Source: Onchocerca volvulus
Taxonomy: Eukaryota > Nematoda > Chromadorea > Rhabditida > Onchocercidae
Direction: 5' to 3'
Assembly (NCBI GenBank): GCA_000499405.2
Contig: HG738138.1
Coordinates: 11,959,208 to 12,023,207 of the forward strand
DNA: 64,000 nucleotides
This document shows, one piece after another, positions 55,632-64,000 of the stretch (position 1 is its first letter; each line of letters opens with the position of its first letter). The translations under genes and the position numbers were made by a program. The notes below the pieces were generated by a model, which was given only the letters and a program-made list of their open reading frames with translations, was not told the DNA's origin and did no database searches.

Positions 55632-57493
55632 CGATGAAAAAGTGCCGAGCTTGCAGAGCGATTTTTATTCATGTTCATCGGTGGCCAATTACTTATCATA
55701 CATAAAGAGCGAATGATTTTACATGTACTAACTAATAATATCGTGTAAAAGATTATTATGATGCTTTATCAATTATAACATTTACGTTGTGTATGTCATA
55801 CGGTAACTATTCTCTTGAAATTGATAGAAGGAAGACTATATTGCAAAATATCAGCATTTATTGAATATTTTGAATATGTATTTCATTTTTCCATCTAAAA
55901 AGTTATCTTCTTTATCCACTTCTTTCTTGGTTGTTTGTTTTTGCTCAAGATTCTTGAGTTTTGTAAAATTGCGTCTTTTTCGTATTAGGTAAAGAATTTT
56001 GTTCAAAAATTAGCTTAAGTGACTTCCATACACGATATGATCTAGTTTCCAAAATTTAGATAGTATTAATGTGCAGAAATCAGTGGAGATTCGGCCGCCC
56101 GATGTGCAGTTGTGCTACACCAGGATACGGTTTTTTCTTTTTTTTTTTTTATAAATTCAAATTCTTTTCATAGAACTTTTTATCGTGCTGCATTCATTTA
56201 ATTTATTGTAACAAGTAACAAAAAGTATATTTTATTGCTAAGGTCTCTAGATAATTTTATTTTCAATTTATCTTTTTTAAAATTATGTTAGGGTTTTTAT
56301 TCATTGTTTTTCTGTCTTTTGTAATCTTTTTTTTGAAGGGAAGTGGACTGAAATGATAAGTATTTTTTACTTGCTGACTCTTCTAAAAGTTAATAGAAAT
56401 ATAATTAAATTCTGTAAAAGGAATGGAGACAAAGCTTTAATTGGCACTCCTTCCAAAACTCTAATTTGATGAATTAGATTTTAAATTTCGATTTTAAAAA
56501 GAAAGTGAGTAATATTCTTCCTGAGCAGAATAGTTGTTGGTTTTTCCATTTTGCCTACAGTTATTTTACCGTTTATTATTGGTTGTGGAGGTATACTGGT
56601 GGCAACTGACTTGATAGTGTGTTTGCTTGTATGTGTATGGCATTTTTGCGTCCGTATCTGTGTTCGATTTATCCATAATTTGGCTTGTTTATTATGGATG
56701 TACGTACACTCTTCATATGTGTTATCATTCATTATCATAAAATTAGTAAATTATTCCTGGAATTTACTCTATCATTGTTTCTTGTCTCTTGCTGCCAAAT
56801 TAACCAAATAGCATCATGACTGTACGTAGTCACATGTTTTGCTCTTAACTTCGCAGTTACTGTTTTTCCCTTTTCATTTCATGGAAAGTAAATTTACTTA
56901 ATTTTAGGTGAAAATCCTCTCTCTCCCTCTTTCTCATCTGTGAAAGTTTTCGAAAGATAATTCTTGTTTTTTTCGGATTCTATTTTCTAATCCATAATTG
57001 TATCAGACACATAGTGCCTCTATTTCCAACACATCTCGTCGACAAAGAAGCAAAAGAAATGCTTTGTTTCAAGTTTAAGATGCTTATTCTTGCTGTTTAT
57101 TCCATTGTTTTCCTTTCCGTTTGTTTGAAATCCAATTGTATATTATATTTTGTCATGTTTTAAAGATGCATCCATTCTTTGTTCTTTTTTTTTTCCGCGT
57201 TTTAAAGCAAAAATTTGGATCAAATGGCTGTTTGTAATCAGCATGATTTTCTATTGAAAATAGAGACAGTTTGATGCAACTTGTATTCTGTCAGAGCATC
57301 GAAATGAAAATATGTGTGAAGATACAATTGTTGTTCATCAGGAAATGATGGTGATAGAAATCCAGAAGGAGGCTTCATTTGCAAGCATTTTGTCAATCAT
57401 CATTGTTATCTATTATCATAGATCTACTAAATCGTAAAGGAAGTGATTTCCGGAACTGGGATTGAACAAATTGTAAAATTTGGCAAAGAAGTG
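55632..57493. other. Intergenic region between the Rac and C2CD5-like genes
   Basis: No gene was supported. A plus-strand open frame at 56551-56811 is hydrophobic (VILPFIIGCGGILVATDLIV) but lacks an ATG at its start and resembles no family. A polypyrimidine tract sits near 56135. The last part carries the leader of the C2CD5-like gene. Confidence 0.45.
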
Positions 57494-60400
57494 ATGTTAG
57501 TTCCGTGCAGTGCTAAAAATCTTCCGGCGAAACTTTCCGTTCGTGTCATAGCTGCTCGGGGGTTGCCCGTCATGGATAAGTCCAATGTCACCACGGATGC
57601 TTTCGTTGAAGTTCATTTCGATAATGAGGTAAAGAATTTTCTCGTTATTCTCTTACTAGAATAAACATTGCACACCGTAAATTCATTCATTTAATTCTTA
57701 TTTTTTGAAACTTCTGCTTGTAATCTTTCCCCTTTAAGCCTCAAGCATTTATTACGTAATTACTAAACTACTTGAATATGGAGTTTTGAAGGTTTGATAG
57801 TGTAGAAATATTTGGAAAAACTTTCACATTGCTCAAGGGGATGTTTGCCAGCGAAGATTAAGTGATCCAAAATATCAGTAGTTCAGGCACAGGATGAATT
57901 CATCCAAATATTTATTGTTATCAGCTTCTTTCAACAGATCCCTATTCCATTATTCATCACAGCCGATGTACGAGTGATATGTTGTACTGAATGATTGGAT
58001 AAGTTAGGCCTACTTTTTCAGGTCTACAAAACCGATGTCTGTAGCAAAAGCTTGTCACCGGTGTGGAATTCCGATGTGTTTGTTTTTGAGACTAATGAAC
58101 AACAGTTATTTGACAATTCCATCCAGTTTCGGTAAGCTTCGGAAAATGAATATTCAGTACGAGATGGACTCAAAGAATGAAAAACTGGGATCGCACGGAA
58201 AAATTGTTCCCGTTGCAAAGAACTGGTGCCAAGATTTTAATAAATAATTGTTAAATTTAGGGTAATGGATCATGACACATACAGCGCAAATGATGCCATC
58301 GGACGTGTCTTTTACGATGCCAGTTTGTTGGTTTCTAAAATACGATTCAGCAAAGCTGATAGTAATAGTATGGAATTCACAAATTGGCTGCCAATTTATG
58401 ATTCGGTTTACGGTAAGTTTATCCCTGTTTTATTTTTATTTATTTTGTTTTTTTCCTTGACATAATTTTTTGGAGTTTAGAGAGTCTTATTATGTACCAC
58501 TTTTTTTCTACCTTATATTTGCAGGAATAAGGGGTGAGATTCAGATATCCATCTCGCTTAAGTTGCTATTATCAAGTGATTACGGATATGTGCGCATAAT
58601 TTCAGGTAGGTTGTATGCGAAGTATGTCACGTTAGACCTAATTTAAAAGCAGTGTAAATCTTATGAAAATTATTTTATTAGCCATCATCGTTCGCCGTTC
58701 GTCGCTTGCTTATTCATTGCATTGCCGAGCTCATTCGAATTAGTTTTGAAAGACTTGTTTATTTGTTATTGTGCAACTTCTCATCTCTTTGAAGATAGCT
58801 TAACATTGATAACTTCTTAAAGTTGCATTAGATAATGCTGGAAAGCTGAGTCTCCTAGGTTTCTTTAATTTGGATGTAAAATGCTTGTCAAAAATCCTGT
58901 GAATGAGTTATTATTTTTTATTTTGCTTTAATATATTTATTCTTTTATTATACCGAAATATACCGATAGAATTTAAGCAAGTACCATCTCAACATTGTTA
59001 ATTGACGATATTATTGGATTGGTTTCCGACATTTCTACCGTAACTGATCCGGAATACGAATGGATTGACCGAATTCGTTCGCCACGTGCTTCAAATGAGG
59101 CTCGACAAAGCATAATTCGGAAATCGTTGCGCGAATTAGCTAGGAATATTGCACAGAAAGCGCATTCTCTTGGATCGAATGCAGTGCTTGGGTAAAAGAT
59201 TAATTTTATCTCTATTTATGAAACTGTCATTTACTAACTGCGAGTAGAAAAATTTGTCAGAAATGTTCCTCATCTGTTATTAATTTAAGGTATCATGAAT
59301 TTGTTGATATCGAAAATGATGCTACCGAACTGATTACATTTCGAGCTTTTGGAACAGCAGTCAGGTTGTCGCAAACGGATGGAAAAGCTGCGGCTGATGA
59401 AAGAATAATGCAACATGTATTATCATTGAAGGTTTTACCGAAAATATACAGTTATAAATGTGGTGTTGTCGTGTGCGCTCGTTCTGCTCAGATGCTGACA
59501 AATGACAATGATGCTGTTGCGACCAGAAAAAAGTTTTGCTTTATGGTATTCAGCTAAGAAATGCAATCTAGAAACTTCATTGCTGTTTTGGAATGGTAAT
59601 AATAGTTAGATATTATAGAAGTGCATCAGAACGTATTTATGGAAGTTTTTTATGTTTTTACTTTTTTGAACCACTGATAGTCTAATAAATGGTAGATGTG
59701 AAAAAAAGCTGTTGATTTGAGCTGTTGATTCTCCTTACAGTAAACCTATCCACTTTTTATCGACGTGTTATCAGTTCCACGCATTATAATGACATATATT
59801 GAATATAGAATGAAATTTTTATTTCTTTACTACATTGCATCTTTTATTTCAGATGGTGGGATGATTTGAAGACCGAACTTATTCGTCAAGCACTGAACTT
59901 ACACTGTAATTTAATCATTGGCTATACTGAACAAATTAGCATATGTAAGAAATTAGCATTGTTGAGTTCTACAGGGACTGCTGTATCTCTGATTTTAACA
60001 GGAACTGAACATATTCCGGATTGTACTATATTCCATGCTGCGTATTTTACTGGTTATGCATTGCCCAATAAAAACGTTAATCTATGTTCCTGTTGCAAAT
60101 CACAGTATGTTTACTTTCGAAAACTTTTCCACTTTTATCTTATTCAGCTAAATTTACCAATACTACTGGACATTCAGTTCCTGCTCGTCCCTAACATATC
60201 CGAGGAACTTTTCCAATAGATACTGTAACATTCTATCCTTTTAATCCTTTTAATTCATCTGCTAGTCTTTATGCTGCTTCAGTTGCTAATAATTTATTAA
60301 GTTTGGAAAAAATTCTGAGTATTTTTCATCTATTTTCTTCTATCTTTAATTGACTTTAATACTGTTCAATATATCTAGGAAAATCTCTCAGTGATTTTTC

Positions 60401-62143
60401 TTTTTTAGTGATGCAGTTTGCCCTCATATCATCCTGAGCAATTGTTCATTACCTGCATCAGATTATCTATATGATACCGTTCGACCATTGCAAATTTATG
60501 TTAAGCGTGAAGTGAATTCTTCAGAAAGCGACGATCAGTTGGCTTATACTATTATTCATGTAATTTTTTCAATAGATTCTGTGATTTTGGTTGTCAAAAA
60601 AAGTTTCAAGTGGAATATCTTTCACAATTTTTATCTTCAGTCACTACCATTTTTGGAGTACGAACTTTACAATAAATTAATGGGTGAAATGCGAAGCGGA
60701 AATACAAAATACAATGCTGTTTTCGACTTCAAATCCGTCATGGTTGTCCAGGAAGGTGCTTTGTTTGCTGTTGTAATGGGTGCGTTATGTACCCTAAAAG
60801 CATTACTGGTGGGTTCCAGCAGTATTTTTATATCTCTAAATTTACTACTTAAATTGTTTATTAGTCCCATTTGTGGCAACTATCATGATTGCATGCTAGA
60901 AAAAACTAATGTATGATTTTTGAAAAAGATTCAGAATGGCAAACTTTTGAAACAATTCGCATAGTTCATCTGCTGATCAGATTATCGATTGTTCCATCTG
61001 CACATTTTGCCTAATTTTAAATTACTATAACAGCTTTCTTGCTTCTTTTTATAAATCCTCATTTAAACAAAAAAAAAAAAAAAAAAATGCTGGGAATTCG
61101 AACTAATGTTCCATTCAGAAAACCGATGGTTCTCACATATTAAGTCCCCCCGATTCTTTTCATCAGAATGACGACATGCGGTCAACGTCTCGAGTAGGAT
61201 TATTGGACGCAGCTCGCATTTTGCGCGTACCCAAATTTTCCGATAAAGTTGCATTACACTTACAGCCGTTGCACATCCGGTTGGTCTTCACATGTTTAGT
61301 GATTCTTATTTTTCATGACAAGTAATTATATTATATTCCAATGTCGAGTACCATTCTATAAGAAATGAAGTGCTAAGCTGTCAGTTTTCTCATGTCAGAA
61401 GTATACATTTCAAGGCATAAGAAAGTTTTTTTGTATTTGCAAAAATAGATGGAACAATAGACTTCGCATTTATCAATAGACTTCGCATTTATCATTTTTC
61501 TTCTAAAGAAAAGTGAGGTTTTCATAAGAACAATGGATTAATGTGTATATGAACTTTCAGGGAACATACAGATGACTCCATCAAAAAACCGCCACAGTCG
61601 AATTACAAAAAGGTGATTAAATGTTTCCGAAAAAAAGTTGTTGACCGTGAGCGTCTAGCAAAGATGATTTCGGAACGCGAAATTAGCTTACAGCTTGGTG
61701 CATTTGATGATATGAAATCGACTACTTCGCCTGCCTCACATTCTGGTATCAGAGTGAACAATAGTTCGAAATTTAATATTAGCGCAAAGCCTGCCAAATC
61801 TTCAAATATTCCACAAAGGTAAGCATTAAGTATTTCATTGCTAATCTCTTAATGACTGTAAAATTGATATAAATCCTAAATTATAATTTCTCATTTTTAA
61901 AGATATGCTGGAGTTTTAATTCGTGAAGTGACGAGAACAATAGAAGACATTGCTGATTTGGATACATTCTTGGATGGAGCTTTACGTGACTTAGTAAATT
62001 TAGCAACTAGTAATGTAGAAACCGTCGGTGCTACATCATTTTCTATTTTTAAAATACCTTCAGTGAATCTTTCGATCTCCCGTGATCAAGCATCAATCTT
62101 ATTATTTATTACTACAGACTTTGATTATCCAATCAGCTTGTAG
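57494..62143 (+). CDS. C2CD5: C2CD5/CDP138-like C2-domain protein
   Basis: In mammals C2CD5 is an Akt substrate with a calcium-dependent phospholipid-binding C2 domain and acts in insulin-driven GLUT4 vesicle fusion. About twelve exons give roughly 700 aa. The C2 domain spans exons at 57494-57628 (KLSVRVIAARGLPVMDKSN), 58022-58131 (VYKTDVCSKSLSPVWNSDVF) and 58261-58412 (VMDHDTYSANDAIGRVFYDA). Then come PEYEWIDRIRSPRASNEARQ (58978-59191), HEFVDIENDATELITFRAFG, GVVVCARSAQM, WWDDLKTELIRQALNLHCNL, a CSCCKS cysteine pair, FLEYELYNKLMGEMRSGN, exon 61167-61279 (VGLLDAARILRVPKFSDKVA), a linker exon (61561-61818) and the conserved C-terminal module YAGVLIREVTRTIEDIADLD to the stop at 62141. The start is the ATG at 57494, a few residues before the C2 core; a longer frame to 57443 begins with GTG. 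The protein is shorter than the human one (about 1000 aa), mainly through loss of low-complexity linkers. Confidence 0.85.
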
Positions 62144-62501
62144 AATTGCTGTTAACAACAAATAGTAATTTAAAAGATGGGAGAATTCTCATTCTCCAAT
62201 CATGTGAAATTTATAGCTATTAATCTGTTTAGGAATTTATTAGTCATTTTTGTTTGTTTCAATCCGTCATGTTTATTATTCATATGTTTACTTATTCACG
62301 GCAAGTGCAGAAATCTCTGAATTTTGCTCCAAAATGCAGTTGAAAGATTTTTTCAATATCAAAATAAAGATTAACTTGCAAAATTCATGCTTCAAAATTT
62401 ATCCGAAATTCGTGTGAAATGATTCTATGTTACTTGCACAATCTTTTTATCCAAAAATATTAATGCTTATGAATACCAAGCCTTCACTAGTTACTAAGCA
62501 T

Positions 62502-62697
62502 TCAGAACGCGTGGACAGACGGGAAATGATGTGACTTCATCAGTGAAATTAGAACAAGACATGATGAGCATTTGTAAGCGTGTAGAATATCGAAGAATGC
62601 TTTCACATTACGAACATATTGATAGGAAACCTGGATTAAAATTAATATCAAGATATGTTAAACATTCCAAAAATGGTGCAGATGAAATATTACATAC
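62502..62697 (+). CDS. Isolated candidate exon after the C2CD5-like gene
   Basis: After an acceptor-like ttactaag, a frame reads FRTRGQTGNDVTSSVKLEQD, MMSICKRVEYRRMLSHYEHI, DRKPGLKLISRYVKHSKNGA, then DEILHT and a gtaaca donor at 62698. Lys/Arg/Glu content and the clean donor look coding, but I found no partner exon in the last 1.3 kb and recognise no family. It may be the first exon of a gene beyond the right edge, or an alternative C-terminal exon of the C2CD5-like gene. Confidence 0.3.
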
Positions 62698-64000
62698 GTA
62701 ACATTATTAAGTCGATATCAAGTAATGGGATTATAAGCACTGTTTGAAATTCTACATTCGTCATATTTATTATGCCATCCCTTAAATTCTTCGAAAAAAA
62801 TTTATGATACTTCGAAACATTAACCTTTAATCTAATATATATTCCGATATCCTTGTGTATTTACAATAATTTTAAAGACACAATTTGAATTGCAATGTAA
62901 GAAAAGAAATGAAATGCGTAATAGGTAACATTTGGGAATTCAGTGCAATATTCACACCTTTGCAAAAAGTGAAAAGGATTCCTCAGAAAAAAAAATGCAG
63001 AAAATCGGAAATAGGAAGAAAAAAAGTGTCATGCAGTATTTGAGAAAAAAAAAAACCTTACTTTATAATCAAATAAACTCGGTAGTTTCAATTCTACTAT
63101 ATTGCTAATAGATTTAAAAAACATATGTTCTTACCCATTTATTATTTAAATCGAAATATTGCAATAATATATGTTTGGGTACATTAAATACTAAGACATT
63201 AATTACTGATATTAGACATGATATTATTCATAAAATTTTCGAGAAAAAAGAATTGGCTGCAAAATATTCATTGCATAATTAAATAATTTGAAATATTTAT
63301 AGAAATGTATTTTTATGCATCTTAGTCTCATACATGACATCATTTGAAACACTTCAATCTTTTTCATTCATTTGGTGATTTCGACGTACAAAAATTTTAC
63401 CCACGTAGAATGATATTTAAAAAGGAAGTTTACTTCGGAAAAAAAGCATATAATATGTTGAGGGTTTTCATTTATGCTTGAATATCTGTTTATTCATTCG
63501 TTGTTTGCACGGTATGATAATTTTTTGCGTCAAAAAGCATGATTTTTATTAAATTAATTTGATTAATTTAACTTAATTTCTGCTTCTTTATATTCCCAAT
63601 TAATATTATGAATAATAAAGAATTATATCGAAATGGAATAATCTGTTGTTTTTTTTCGCAAAATTTGATTCCGTATGCCACTCATAATTTTTTCTTTTGA
63701 AGTAGCATTGACTTAGATACCATATGTAATTTGTTGCGAACCATATGTTATTCAAACTAAAAAACATTTCAGTTCACATCTGAAAGAAGTTAGTAGCTAC
63801 TATCATCAGAATACATTAGATATGTTAAAAAATTATTTTGAAATTGAAATTTAACGAAAAAATCGACATTTCAAAAATTGTTTCCACAACAAATATTAAT
63901 TTAGCATTTTAAGAGGTTATGCTAATAGCAAAGATGTTATCATTTGTTGAAAATAACTTATAATTAATCAAACAAGTGCATAAACAAAAGTAAGGATTAA
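62698..64000. other. AT-rich sequence to the right edge, no gene seen
   Basis: Homopolymer runs and no splice-bounded frame on either strand. Confidence 0.45.

Noticed and set aside
56551..56811. Hydrophobic 86-codon plus-strand frame
   Set aside because: It begins with TTG, has no splice context and overlaps an equally long minus-strand frame; treated as chance.
61080..61100. gaattcgaac resembling a tRNA T-arm
   Set aside because: No matching acceptor stem or D-arm around it; the adjacent sequence is intron and then an exon of the C2CD5-like gene.

Overview
This is a 64 kb piece of AT-rich nematode nuclear DNA. The genes have many short exons with GT-AG introns, introns commonly contain A/T runs, and the proteins belong to nematode-type or widespread metazoan families (DB-module/Ig/FN3 protein, non-muscle myosin, Rac, NudE). 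The window also holds an exact reverse complement of the 22-nt nematode SL1 spliced leader (26741-26762). The style suggests a filarial or other spirurid worm, but the species is inference. No CRISPR, prokaryotic or viral genes were seen. Exon structures were worked out by hand from splice motifs, reading phase and recalled protein families.

Left part (1-18.6 kb): the motor domain of a non-muscle myosin II heavy chain runs on the minus strand from its start codon at 7196 and leaves the window at the left edge. It has a 27-nt in-frame cassette exon in loop 1. Next come poorly resolved plus-strand exons of an unrecognised gene (7.66-10.89 kb), then low-complexity DNA with three tandem-duplication blocks (11.46, 12.9 and 14.9 kb).

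Middle (18.6-38.8 kb): an HPF1 orthologue (18597-21404, plus, 7 exons, 342 aa) and a single-exon secreted DB-FN3-Ig-DB-FN3 protein (23647-25305, plus). A 13-kb gene-poor stretch follows. It holds the SL1 sequence, a degenerate minisatellite, exon-like fragments of an unresolved or decayed plus-strand gene (28.0-31.76 kb), two inverted-repeat elements (31.83-32.47 and 33.44-34.10 kb), scattered inverted/direct repeats and a possible BEL/Pao gag relic.

Right part (38.8-64 kb): a Stum/SPEC3 membrane protein with two phase-compatible last exons; an unrecognised 4-exon minus-strand gene (48166-48897); NudE/nud-2 (minus, 49567-52005); divergent from it a Rac GTPase (54212-55631); and a C2CD5-type C2-domain protein (57494-62143). 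Functionally, myosin II, Rac and NudE (dynein-Lis1 cofactor) are all cytoskeletal or motility genes, C2CD5 is a membrane-trafficking protein, and HPF1 is a DNA-damage ADP-ribosylation factor. They are ordinary neighbours; I see no operon evidence that ties them together.
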